Below the pieces are notes generated by a model that was not told the DNA's origin, ran no database searches, and saw nothing but the letters and a program-made list of their open reading frames with translations. Positions 25,759 to 38,400 of a DNA stretch of 64,000 nt are shown piece by piece. Origin of the DNA: Phoronis australis (taxonomy: Eukaryota; Phoronida; Phoronidae); assembly GCA_002633005.1 (NCBI GenBank), contig NMRA01000248.1, positions 188,001 through 252,000 on the forward strand, read 5' to 3'. Position numbers and translations under genes: made by a program. The first letter of the stretch is position 1, and each line of letters starts with the position of its first letter.

Positions 25759-27936
25759 GTGAGTTTCACTTATTCTGGGGATATTTTAAAATCACTGATC
25801 ATTTCTTTAACACATAAGGCCGCCCAGATACAATGCTTTCTGAACGTAACTCTTAGTATTGTACCTTACATTTTTCGTAATAGACATTAAATAAATAAAA
25901 AACGAAAAATTCATCATGAATTACGTAATTTTAACTCTTTACATTGTGGCCTCAATAAAGCTGGTACACATGTAGGCCTACATCAGCAGTTTCAAAATAT
26001 AATTTACCTTTATAGAAACTAGTTAACTTTTTGAAAGTGAGGGAATTTCCATCATGTAATTGTTGTTTATGAGGTGACAAAAACCTAGTGGAATATTATG
26101 CTATTATTGTTTTGGGAAATAAATATCGTGAAAGTTAACCGTAAACTACGGGTAGCATAAAAAATCAAATAGAATCGATTACAAGGTTAAATGTACACGT
26201 ACTTGCTCTAAGGAATAAATACATAACTTTGAAGCGCATCAAGGTAAAGCAGAGAATTTGTTTTAAACTTTCACTCCCTTCCCACTTTGTGGAGCTTGAG
26301 ATTTTCATAATCCCAGTCCATCTAAGGATAGCTTTCGCACCAGTACTGTAGAAATGAATGTTCAGCAATGAGTGAATGGATCAGTAGTCGCGAAAGAAGT
26401 CGCCGTGATCCGGCTGTTAGTGTCAGTAACTCAAATAATGGCTAAGGGTCAGCGCTATGTAACGCTGCCAGCTGACCACAACAAACTTTACGATTTGATA
26501 TTTCTCAAGGACTACACATTGTTTACGATCATAATAAATGCAAATAAGGGCAATGATAGCGTACTCAATGGTTTAAGGGACGTAGGCGGTGTACACAACT
26601 TTATTTCCATTTGAACCTTCTAGCGTATATTCACCGCGACTAAGTCTGGATAATCTACATAAGTACCGTATCCATAAGCAGGTAAAGACTGGGCAGCGAA
26701 GTATTTCCTGAAACGCCTTGGAAAACGTGAACACAGTTGTCAAATCCGGTTTAAGGAACACTTTGCGATCACTTTAATGTACATCTAACAGTAGGACACT
26801 ATTTGGCGACCTGAAGGTCAATATGACTTCAGATTTCATTTGACGACCTGTTAAAAATCCCAAGTCGCCACAAAGTCGCCGTATAACATGAAAAAAATAG
26901 ATGGGAAAGCAAAAGTAAAGCTCCAATGAAGAACACTCTACAGCAAAATGTTCAGAATTCATAAATTTCTTAATGTTTTTCGTGGCTATAAAATGCGCCA
27001 CTTCTGATGCTTAATTTTAGCTAAACTTAAATTTAAGATAGGTGATGTTTTTAGCCGAGGTTGCTGACCCCAGTGAGTATTTTCATAAGGCCAACGGGTG
27101 AGTAAACTGACATTAATCGGAGGCAATGAAACACAAATAAAATGCGCGAAGTTGAACAGAACCACACCAGTTTATCCCAGACAACACATTTTAAAGTGTA
27201 CCGTTGAATCAGTATTGTCGTTAGAAGTTTTATCAATGGAAATACTTCTATTATGTGAATTTGTTTTTTTTGTTTTACGCAAAGCTCTGCGATCGAGGCC
27301 AGTGACTCGAACTCCCCAGATGTTAAACCCCTGACCTTAGTTATTTCTGGAAGACGGGAGAGAAATTAAAACCCATCTTAGTCTGCCAAAGTCCGGAAAT
27401 TCAGGAAATAATTTAACTCATCCACACGGCATTCCAGACCTTGATTTCGTTCTCGAATGCTTATTCTTATCTAGAAACGCTAATCTTATAATGTTGTCCG
27501 GCTCCTCCACTCTTTGCTCAAAGACATGCTCATACCGTCAGAGGATCAGTCTTTTCATTTTCCTGCCTGATTTGCACTGTACGTTCCCTGTGTCGGCCAT
27601 TTTCATTGCGCGGCCTAGCAAAGAAACAGCTGATGAGGTCGACGCCTCGATTGCAAGTAGCTTTGACTGCCACCTGTGACCGTAAGACCGATTGCGTCCC
27701 TTTAAAAACCTATTAGTAGGCAAAGTGTTTTGCATTGGAAGTTCAACAGGTTTTTACATTCCTAAGGACTTAAAACAGCTCTCCGATGTCTGTTTCTCAA
27801 TTTTTCTGTTGGTCTCAGCCAAAATTGAATGTTTTATCTGTTGTTTTTGAAATTTTTGTCTTGTGTCTTCTCGAGCAGACTACGGAACTCTATATTTGAC
27901 TTTAAGCTGCAGCCTGATCGTCTGACTTAAAGCCTG

Positions 27937-28753
27937 AAAGGCGAAGGCAACCTTTTCTTCATGTCATTTTAGCAAAAATAAGGTTCGTTGATTATCCCAA
28001 ACATATTTTTCACTTAATTACAGCTTTTTGTAACTTGATTAATTACTCGTCCTCTACTCCGGAAGTGACTTTTTGGGAGGCAAAATTTCGCGCCAATTTG
28101 GTTCTGTGTTGAGTTTACTGTGAGGATCTGTTCTTTTGTTTTCGTGCTGTTTTTCTAAAATTGCCGTCATCACTTCCCAACGACGAGTATTCTACGACAA
28201 GCTAGGCTGTTGGAGAACTCAATTACGTTGGACTTAGAAAATGTTTAGTTTGTAGTAACCTGAAAATTGCTGGAGTCGGCGACCTATATCACAGTGCCAG
28301 TAGTGACGTGAGTGACAGAGACACTGTTCATAGCAGTGGTGACGAGGAATTTTTTCACGGACAGTTAGTGGGTGGGTATATATTTGAGCCCGAGTATAAT
28401 GAGGCACAAGCACAGGCAGCTGTTGAGAGGGATGAGGCAGAGACTGAGGACAGACGCGGTGGGACGTCTTCGTGCAAATGCACGGTGTGGCATGTTGACT
28501 GACAAATAAGCAAACGACGACCGAACTTATCGCAACCGAGGTAGAACAATGGCTGACTCGACAGCTCTCACACTCATACTACATGAAAAGAAATTGGCGC
28601 AAAATTCTTGTCTCCCAAAACGTCACTATCGGAGTAGAGGACGAGTAATTAATTAAATTACAAAAAGCTGTAATTAAGTGAAAAATATGTCTGTGATAAT
28701 CGACGAAATTTATTTTTGTTAAAAATGTTGTGAAAAAGAATGCCTTCGCCTTT
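27937..28753. mobile_element. Inverted-repeat DNA transposon, 817 bp, non-autonomous
   Basis: The first 163 bases (27937-28099, AAAGGCGAAGGC to GCGCCAATTT) return as their reverse complement at 28590-28753 with scattered mismatches. Shared segments include ATATTTTTCACTTAATTACAG and ATTACTCGTCCTCTACTCCG. The core of about 490 bp carries one short reading frame. TTAA lies just right of the element (TTTAACC) and 10 bases left of it, which would fit a TTAA-targeting superfamily (piggyBac or Kolobok), but the left boundary does not match exactly, so the superfamily stays open. No transposase is encoded, so it would need a helper. Confidence 0.8.
28206..28502 (+). pseudogene. Short reading frame inside the inverted-repeat transposon
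   Basis: A frame open from the stop at 28203 to the TGA at 28500-28502 gives 98 codons without an ATG in its first part. Its C-terminal part is acidic: SSGDEEFFHG, then GGYIFEPEYNEAQ, then DEAETEDRRG and CKCTVW. The motif YxFEPEY followed by an acidic stretch and a Cys-rich end resembles the N-terminus of the P2X7-C-terminus-like (P2X purinoceptor 7-like) proteins common in marine invertebrates, here truncated before the Cys cluster. That similarity is from memory and tentative. It may be a captured exon or a decayed transposon protein. Confidence 0.35.
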
Positions 28754-31700
28754 AACCTGGTTGGCGTGAATAAGGCTAAGTCAGCCGTAAGCTAGCTAAA
28801 GTCACGTTTATCCAAAGGTCAAAATACAAAATCCTGCTAAGTTTTCGAGGAATAGGCCAACACGCGATGGCCGAGATTACGGCACCATTTACACATGCAC
28901 GAGGCAAAATACACTGGCACGTTGAACATCTGACTTTGTAGATTTTATCAAGACACTTCCTGGACTCAATAATTTACCGGGACCCCGCCCAGCAGGATAT
29001 GGACATCAGAAACGCGACAAGACCTTGGAACCTTTGTTCACTTTTGGAAAAGACAAGACTGAAAGCGTGACGAATTGAAGCGCCGTCACATAATGCTGGA
29101 CATACTCGAGAGTACGCGCTTTATCGGCCTTTACAAACCAACATAACTTTCAACAGCTGTATCAGTTGCTCTTCCAAAGCAATGCCACCACCAAGGTCTT
29201 TATCCTTTTTTCATTTGAAATGACGGTTACAATTGGGTAAATCCCCTGCCATTCCTCTGGCGGTCACACTGCCTTGGGGACAGAAAATAAGCCGCCGTGA
29301 CAAACAAGTCAAGTATAGTTTCCTTACATGCAATGTTACCTTCTAAACGATAAACACTCTGCGAGTAATGTGCTATGTTCCACGGCCTGTTTCTCGGCTT
29401 TTGATTTTCGGCCAAAAAGTGTTTATGAAACGCCTAATTAGTAGCCTATTTCACGGAAAGCAGACTAGGCTGAAAATCAGAAATTCGGCCAACAATTCGA
29501 AGTAAAAAGACGTAGGTCGTAGCATAATCGCCTAAATAGAAGACATTTCGAAAAATCCGAAGAAAAAGGTTCAACTATTGGCTATTCGTAGTCAGATGAA
29601 TGAGTTTTGGTTAAAGACAAATGTCGATATGTCCCATCGAGAAACTGGTACCTGATCGACGTACGCGTATCCATTTATGCTGGTTTTCGTAATCCAAAGT
29701 CCACCTGGCGTGGTGTTCATATCGCCGTCTGGTGCTTATTCTGAAATAAAACCATGTGATCAAAATGATTTACCCAGACAGAACCGAGCGAGGAAACTGA
29801 CTTGAAAATGCATATATCTATTTGTCAGCATGGTTCGTAAAAGGATTTGGTAAGAACACCACTGCAATTCCATCACGCCGGCTTCCAAAATCCAAAATAC
29901 AACAAAAACTATAACTTTCGAGACACGGGAATAAAATGAGCTGTAAAAGTTGTGGTTTCACCAATATCTAGATAAAGTTTAGCCTCGGTGTGACAGGTCT
30001 TAGATTTATTCTGCAAGGTCACACAAAGCAGTCATGGCATTCACGTGCCCGTTTTAACTTTATACAGAAGCCTAGTATAGTAAATGAGTGCAATACCCCT
30101 GTCCTGGAATGGAAGACGACAGGGAAAGGCGTCAATCGAATTTCCAGTTACCCAACACGCCTCAAATCCGCCATTTATTGCATTATTTAATACTTCACAC
30201 TTTGTTAATTGTTGCAGTGCTGGTCTCTCTTTTTTACATTACATGGACATCATTATCTTGTTTGCCCTTAAAATATAGCAAAACTTTATCGTTGTACGGT
30301 GAGTTGCATTGCTGACGTCCATATACGGCGGAAATTTCAAAGCCGCTTGCTCTTTGTATGGATGCGCAAGGTCTTTGCTTGTACGAGTATAGTCTGACTC
30401 AAAGTACACTCTTCCGAAGCGTAAGTGGACTCATCAATTAATCACAACCCATTTCAAGTTAGAAACTTCCAACACTGCAATACTGAGTGAAATGTCTACG
30501 ACCCAAGTACTACCTTATAAGGGGCTATTCTATTGTAAAAACTTGTGGACGTGGCGCCGACAGCAATTGTTTTGTCAAACGGGTGACCGGAGGGAGTGCA
30601 TTCCCTTTTGGTTCCTTTAAATCCGTATGCATTTTGTCCATTTGAAAGTATCAAATTTCACGGATCACGTTGTGTTCTTCAAATTTCCGCAAAACATAAC
30701 ATCGCATATTTTTAGAGAGATCTAATAACGCCTTTGTTTCCAGTGCAGTAAATAATCACTATGTACGGATAATTTTTATTGCACGTGTTTTCAATTCGTA
30801 AGATTAGTTATTTAAGCTGTCACTGTGGTCGTTAAGTAAAATTTTAGAATGATATCGCTTTGAGGCGCACATCAGTAACTTTCTTGTATTACTTATTTTT
30901 TCAGAGTGGACCGTTGAAGTGGAAGCAACGATATAGAATGAACTCGGGCAAACGATTTCTTTTTTCGAGCCTCATCGGAGACAATCTGTTTTAAAATTAT
31001 CATGAGTGATCTCTGTCGTGATAATTGTTAATACATCGCTTTCTCTTTCGATTTTCCCTTATTTTACATTGTATACATTTATGCTGCAAAATAAACTCGA
31101 ACAATCGACCAATTCTATGTTGTTTCTGATCTGCTAAAGGGTGACTTTCCCGAAACAGGTCTCAAAGTTTTTCTAATAATTTTCCTTTAAAAACACAAGC
31201 TTCACATTTGACAGCCATCATTTTTCAGTATTAAGGTCACGGTGATGTTGAACGTTTTTAATGCCAGCGTTTGGGCGGCGTCACAACACACGCGTCCTCA
31301 GCTTCTCTGGTCGCCTCAAATCCAATACACTACAAATACTACAAGGTACGACCCTCGGGACTAGGAATTCCACGGGTGCTTCACTTCAGCCGCCCATATC
31401 AAACACATAACTTAATAAATTTAAACAAAAAGGGGTTCAACAAACCATGAGCAATTGTTATTTCTTCAAATAGCATTTACGGTGTCCTGCTCCAGCGAGT
31501 TCGCAACAAATTCGCCCTCAATAGGAATTTATCGGTGCTCACATGGTTCGGGCTGTGCCGCTAAATTAGTGTTACTTATTCGCCGCTTGGGGCGCTATTT
31601 CTTCGACCGACAACCATTGCGGCGAATGGCAAGATGGCGGAGTGATCTCTCCTATTCTTCGTATACTTCTTGGTTACAGTAAAATTGCATAAAAAGTAGA

Positions 31701-34044
31701 AAACAACACTGGATGTCTTATGAACTCAAGTGTTTTCATGCCGCGGAATGCTCAACAAGTAGCACACATTTGCACTCATCCGTTATTGAACTTGATCACC
31801 ACTTCATCACGCTGTACATTGCGCTTTCTTGTTTATTTTTGTACAACTTTTTAATATGTTGGAACAGCAATAGAAAAAAGTTTATTTTGGGATCAACAAC
31901 AGCAATGGTTTGAGAAGATTTTAACGTCACCGATGCATGAAAACTGCATGCACATAGCTAGGATTGGTTGTAGCCTCTACAGTGATCATTCCGTGATTGA
32001 TGTCACAGTCGAAGTTCGTGAAAGTCGTAATCATATGATTTCGAAGTTACAGCTTTCCGAGCCCGTGGGTTTAGACATACAATACCGCGTATTTCGCGTC
32101 TTTACTGCAAGGGTTAGATACTCTGAAAATAAAATCCCCGGAGTAACAGCTCTTCGGTGTAACAACTCACTCACCCTGAAGAAAAAATCCAGGTGGTAAT
32201 AATTGCGTTCTCATCGATGGCGTTAAAAATAAAGCAGTGATTCAAAGAGAATATCTTACAAAAAGAAACGCATAGAATATCCAGTTCTACTACAGAGATT
32301 TCAAAAACAAAATTCAATTTGTCACGGGATGCTTGGTTCCCATATTTACGCAAAAGTTAAAAGACAGCGTGAATTCAAATTTCTTGACAGAAAAGTTACA
32401 AAAATACATCGCTTTACTCATTGATACGAATTTATTGTACTGTAGTTGACAACAGACTTACATCTGTTGCTTCGGCTTTAATTCCTTTATTACGAGGTTT
32501 CCTCTGCTTTTGGTTTCGTTCTTCGTTAAGACTAGAGATATAACATATACCAGCGAAATATTCATATCTCCATCTCGGATGGTGAGTCGGGAGGCAGAAC
32601 TTAATCAAAGCATCACACGATTCAACAATGTTTTAACAACTGTATAGGTATGATTTCTAACTGGACAGGCGAAGCACACCTGGCTATTAGACTTAAAACT
32701 ACACGGTCAAGTGTTTGACGTTCATGGCAATTCGTTTATTACAAGCACGGAGATACGATGACGCTAAATTGCATAATAAGACAGACGAGTTATCGCACGG
32801 AGCCATCAACAAACAACAAAACGTTTAAAAATAAACCAATTCCTCGCTCAATAATCAGATAAAACGTGCCAACATTTTGAGAACCAATGTTCTAAGGGAA
32901 TGTGCTGTAGTTCATTGCTCAGAGATAAGCTGCTCAGGTTTCAGCCCATATCTCCGACGACCTACCACTTGAAAAAACAATACTCAGAAAGAACACTCGT
33001 ACTCCAAAAAAGTACTACTCCGAAAAAATTGCGCAGCTCCAAATATGAACGCGTTTGTTTCATTTAAAAACTTTAATATGATGCGCTATCTTTTGGGGTC
33101 AAGAGAACTTCTAAGGAAATATGATGCAGCAGTCGTAAACTACTAAGAGTAGAAATTGCAGAAGCAATTCATTAGACTTCAATGTCGAATGTTTAGGTTT
33201 TTTGCGTGAGCATTTTGATACTAAGTAAAAAATTAATAACCCATACGCGATATAGGGAGAAAAGTAAAAAAGGTCGAGAAAAAAAAATAAAAAACATTTC
33301 ATAGTAATGTGTTTTTTGTAGTGTGCTTTCGGAGTAGTGATTTGTTACCCTTCCCACGATTGGATGTCCGTTATTCAATGAAGTGTCTGTAAGCATATAG
33401 CGAATATCATATAGATGAAAATATTCGGGGCGAATAGAAGTTATCTATAATTTCATGTCATTACTAGCATCTCTTGGTTGATTATTTGCGACTAGTGGGT
33501 CGTTTTTCAACTGCAGAATCAAGGCTTTTGTTACTGCGTACCATAGCATTTTAGTTTGCGTTCTTTCCAAAAATCCTCATGGAAATAAATACTGAACTAC
33601 TATTCCCCGAAATTTTGTTCTCAATGAACGGTGAAGACTTTATCAGATGAATACATGTGTATGACTCTGTTGTACACAAACTTTCTCTTGTACTATGCAC
33701 ACATGTTCGCATTAATTCAACCGATATTATAATAGTCGTATGCATTAAGAACGTACACCGTAAGTAGTATGTCGCAAACTTTATTAATATAAATTTGAAC
33801 AGTAGTTCATCACGTTCAATTAATTATGGCAGGTACCTGGCCGCACACGACTCCGAAAACTCTTGAAAACGCTTCCTGTCCACTTGTGCACAATGTAGGC
33901 ACTGAACGTTTGCCAAAATCGTTAGCTTATACTCAAGAATGAAACGCCGTAATCACCGCCGTTAGGAGGTGAAAATACGACTATTTGTACGCATAGTTAC
34001 TGCACTTTTGTGAACATGCCGAAAAGCTGATTTCACGGTAGCCC

Positions 34045-34209
34045 CTACATCGCTCCCGAGGATTTTCGATAACACGTTCTCATGCTGGGCGTTTGTTTAG
34101 GATCGGGCGCATCTTCGGAAACTGAAAGTTCTTTTTCCAGCACTGAAGCCACAATAGAAGTAATTCGCGCCTTAGGGACGCGACGGGACTCTATTATCTT
34201 GCGTGGTGA
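34045..34209 (-). CDS. Possible terminal exon or coding relic, function unknown
   Basis: On the minus strand an acceptor GTTTTCCAG at about 34218-34210 precedes 54 codons and a TAG. The peptide starts SPRKIIESRRVPKARI, has SIVASVLEKELSVSED and ends TCYRKSSGAM. Codon choice looks more coding-like than the surrounding DNA, and all of it lies after a plausible acceptor. No domain is recognised and no upstream exon was found, so it may equally be a transposon relic or chance. Confidence 0.25.
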   Translation of the reverse strand, partial: SPRKIIESRRVPKARITSIVASVLEKELSVSEDAPDPKQTPSMRTCYRKSSGAM

Positions 34210-34564
34210 CTGGAAAACGCAGAACACTGGCTGAAGCCTACATCATTGTATAGATCAAGACTGAGTGATTTATATTTGATTTTTGCCCCCGAGATGCAGC
34301 CAATATCATACAGTACTCGTGACCGTCATGAGTCACTAAAAATCAAATGTATAGAAAACTTTCACATCTTTTTATCCAAAACTGGTTGCATGTCTATAAT
34401 CCAATGTTCAATACTTACCAATCGCCTTCAAACAATGAATTAGAGGCGTTAAACAATCGATGTGAACTCATGTAACAGAGACACTACATGTGATGTAGGT
34501 TGACCCTGTGCCGAGACGAATCGTCACGCAACGGGACAACGTATTACGCAACTGTTACGCTGGC

Positions 34565-34695
34565 CTAAAAGTAGCAGCCGACTAGCGGGTCGGCTGATGG
34601 CCGGTCGGCAATCAGGGTCGGCTGTACAGTCNGTGGGTTGCCATATGAGTCGGCGCTGCCGCCGGTTGCCGGTCGACTAAAAATTAGCCGACGGT
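34565..34695. repeat. GTCGGC-rich degenerate repeat
   Basis: Irregular copies of (C/G)GGTCGGC and GCCGGTCGG follow one another, with one N call at 34632. No clear unit length was found. The tract stands out sharply from the AT-rich surroundings. Confidence 0.5.
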
Positions 34696-35493
34696 CGGGC
34701 AAAATTCGTGATGTGAGCTATATATCTCTTGGTTTAATTTTGTGATGATTCCACTGAACTGCATTGACAACTGTACAATATCGCAACGCTGCAATTCCAA
34801 CAAACAAGTAATTGGTTGAAAGGTTTTACATCGTTTCCGCCTGTGGCAGACAATCTCCTACCTAAGCCCTATTTATCCGTCTATTTGTTCGGCCTTACTG
34901 TAGCACGAGTCCACCATGAGCATCACTGACCAGTTATTTTATCAGCTGTTTGACAAACAATCACTGCCGACAGCAGGGCGGGGAACTTAACACGCAGTGA
35001 AATGCTATATTGACTACATGTAGTGAATATTTCAGTTATGTTCCTTTTTCTCAATTGGCATTGAAAAACGAGAGATTGAACATCGTTGATTATTTCACTG
35101 GTCAATTTCAATTTTAAATAAATGATGAAGTATTGGTTTTTAAAATTCGTTTGATCAACATAAGCTTAACCAAAGAATTTTCCTACTTAGTTCAATATTC
35201 CAGGTTTCAAAATAAAAATTGAACTGGAACCCGCTATGGATCAAAAGAGCACCTGAGACTGTCCTAATTTGAGCTTGTGTCGCTCGCTATTCGTGCGTTT
35301 CAACCCACTCATTGCAAGAGAGGTTATGCGTTCTTTGCCACCCTGTAAATTGTCAACCTTGTATTGTTCGGCCGTTATGTATTCTTTTGTGAGCGAGTAC
35401 CCCAGATCAACCTCACGTGTTGAGTGTTCATTATCGTTTTGGGGACCTTGAAAGAACACACGGGAATAGCAGCTCGGGTACCGTGAGGCGTCG

Positions 35494-38400
35494 ATGATGC
35501 TTCGCTCGGTTTTTGTTTTAGCGTTGTGGTTTTGCTTTACCCAGTCGGCCTTTCCACCGTTGACGAGGAGAAAGTTGTGCGAAATTAAGGAAAAACTTGT
35601 TGAGGTATGTTGATTTTTTCATTAGTTCTCTCAATTGATTATTACCATGGGCGCACCAACGATGAATTTATTCAGTGAAAGGTCCGCGTACCGAAAAATT
35701 CGAGCCCCCCGCCTATAATATAGGCTGGGTGCGCGCATCATTACTTACTTTGCCTTCTCATCCTACAAGTTCTTGAGCAAATACACACGAATAAATTATA
35801 TCATCAAGAGTGCAGTTTCGTAACCCTACTTTACACTAGTTATCGAAAAATGCCCTTTTCCAAACACAGGCTTAGACACGATCTTTCTCAGGTCATATCT
35901 CAGCAAACGTTCNGGCCCCCCCCCCCCCCCCCCGAAGTCCCCCCCCGGGTGCGCCCATGTATTTTAGTTCTAAAACTTACGTGGTCAATAAAATTAAAAT
36001 TATTTATCTCAAAAGCGAGCAACGTGGTTGGTTTGTGGTTAGATTTCTTAATTTCTTAATTTTAAACGTTGACCTTGTTTTATAAGTCGCATACCGCAGC
36101 AAAGCCTGGTGAAGTAATATTCAAAATCTCTGCGTTTTACAAAGCGAAGCGTCCTGTACCGCACAAAAGAAGACCTGCATCTGCATATATAGCCCCATTG
36201 TATGATCTGTATAGGCCTACAGTCAATTGACCGACAATAAAACTTAGCCTGTTTGTCATCCCGGTTTCAATCCACGGCGGTCACGTTAAGTCGCCTGCGG
36301 TCCTGTTTTTTGCTGGGGCGGTCATGGTTTTAGGTGCGTCGGTCCCATTTGATCCCCGTAGGTCCTGTTTTGGGGTAAGTGGGTCAGATTTGGAGAACCG
36401 GCGGTCATGTTGTTTTTCACCTGTTTATTGCCCTCCCTATCATTCCGTATCTAATTTACCTTGTGTGACCTATTGCCCAGCTCAGCACAAGATAACTGAC
36501 TTTCACTTAGGGAACTGCTTTCTCAGTTCACGAAGTCATTCACAACTGTTGCTATTATGGTGAAACAATTAACTTGCATGTTTTCTGAAAATAGAAAGAT
36601 CGTAGAATTGAATACTCTACTCAACACAAATCTGCCTTCACATGAACATGTTTTCTTTGACTAGAATTTAGCAAAGAAACAATGATGCAGAAAAGATAAA
36701 TCAGCATGGCCAAATTTCATTTTACACATATATCAGTTTTCTAACTGCCCTTTTTTATTTTGTGCATCTTTTAAAATGAAAACCGATATTTTCATAAAAA
36801 TCTTTAATTAAAGCCACGTACTTTTAACCTGGAGGCAAAGGTTAATATTGAAATTGAGAACAGTATGAACGGGTAAACCTTTAGTGGGCAGGCAAATTTA
36901 GATTTTAGATTCACCGCTTGAAAATCGACATTCATTTGCCAATCACAAATGAAAGACACGAGGTTGTTAGTTTTAAAATACATGTATTATATCTAAAATA
37001 AACCGTCTTTACAAACATAACATACTTCTTGAACAAAATTGAGGTTTATAAATAATTGAGTCAGAGCATCACTTTCCAAATCACTGTGAAGACAGGATAT
37101 ACAAGAAGTCATAAAAATGTAATACTAATAGACAAAAGCAAAAAGTAAATATTCGCAGGCAGGATAAGGTGCCGAACCTGTCCAAAATTATCATCAGTGG
37201 CAGATCTAGGATTCGAATGAATCCAAGGCGCGAGTAACATTTTTGATGGTTTTTTAGAAGTTGATTTCATTTTTCTGGCGGAATTTAGTTCAACTTTTAT
37301 TTTTGATCCTGTCCCGAGGGGGGGCGTTTGAACCCCCTGAACCCCCCTGTGGATCCGCCTCTGACCATGTACCAATATGCACAGCGTCACATAGCATAAA
37401 CATAAGATTTTTGTCAGAGTTGCTATGCAGTCAGTAACTACTGTGTATAACACTATGTACTATGGGAAGAACTTCGTACGGAAACTTAGAAGTCTCTTAT
37501 ATATCTATGAAATGAAAATATAATATCTACAAAAATACTACAGAGAACAACTATACGGAAGCGTGCGCGCAANGGTTGCTCGGGGTGCTCGAATGAGCCC
37601 CCATTTGGTGAAGTGGACAAAAAGGTCAGCCTCAGAGAAATAAAAAGTCCAAGAAAACGAGTCAAAAGTCCACTGAAAAGGCGCAGACGCACAGTTCACA
37701 GCTCTGAAGGTGGTAACCTGTTTTTTTTAGTCCTACAGCTTTTTTGTTAGCAACTTGGTCAGAAATGCGAGCCCCCCCATACTAAAGGCTGGGTACTACG
37801 CGCATGGGAAGGACATCCACAATCTCTCTGAAATAATAACACCGCAAAATGTCATACAAAATATAAACCACGTACACAAATCAGGTAAGCAACTTAGTCT
37901 ACAAAATGTAAGTGCCAGTAAGAAGACCTAGCTCACCACCATATCGAATTTGTTCAACATTCTATCGGTGATCAAAAGGATAAATAACATTTGTGTCTGC
38001 GACGTCAGGAAACGATAGTCTCGCATCTACTCAGTAAATGCATTTAAGCCCAAGGCTCTTGTTTCATAAACGTTTAAGTCTACAAACCAGTAGCGGGTTT
38101 AAGGGGGGTGGGGTGCAAGAGGGCCATGCTCCACCCCTCATTATTGTCCACTAATAAACCCGGGTGCAGGTCAGGTTCCAGAGGCAAACAATCCCACGGA
38201 TGATAACAATTCCTAGACTGGCTAGCTTAGACATCATCGCATCAAAATAAAAAAAATTAATATACTCAAACAGAAATAATGAAATCAAAAGTAAAAACAG
38301 CACCCGGGCGTGGATTTCGTTCGACGAAACTGTAATCGACACAGGGACGACCAGGGAAGCGTACAGCGTTCAACGTAGCGACCGGGTGTGACGACTTCGT

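Larger units (their letters stand above)
25759..35493. other. Long stretch without a confident gene
   Basis: Apart from the inverted-repeat transposon at 27937-28753, a possible minus-strand exon at 34045-34209 and the GTCGGC-rich tract near 34.6 kb, nothing could be identified on either strand. Open frames are short, mutually overlapping and AT-biased. Exons of the gene starting at 25686 may lie here unrecognised. Confidence 0.4.

Noticed and set aside
37109-37453. 114-codon minus-strand frame
   Set aside because: It translates the hAT-like MITE (RRIHRGVQGVQTPP), a common artefact of such elements.
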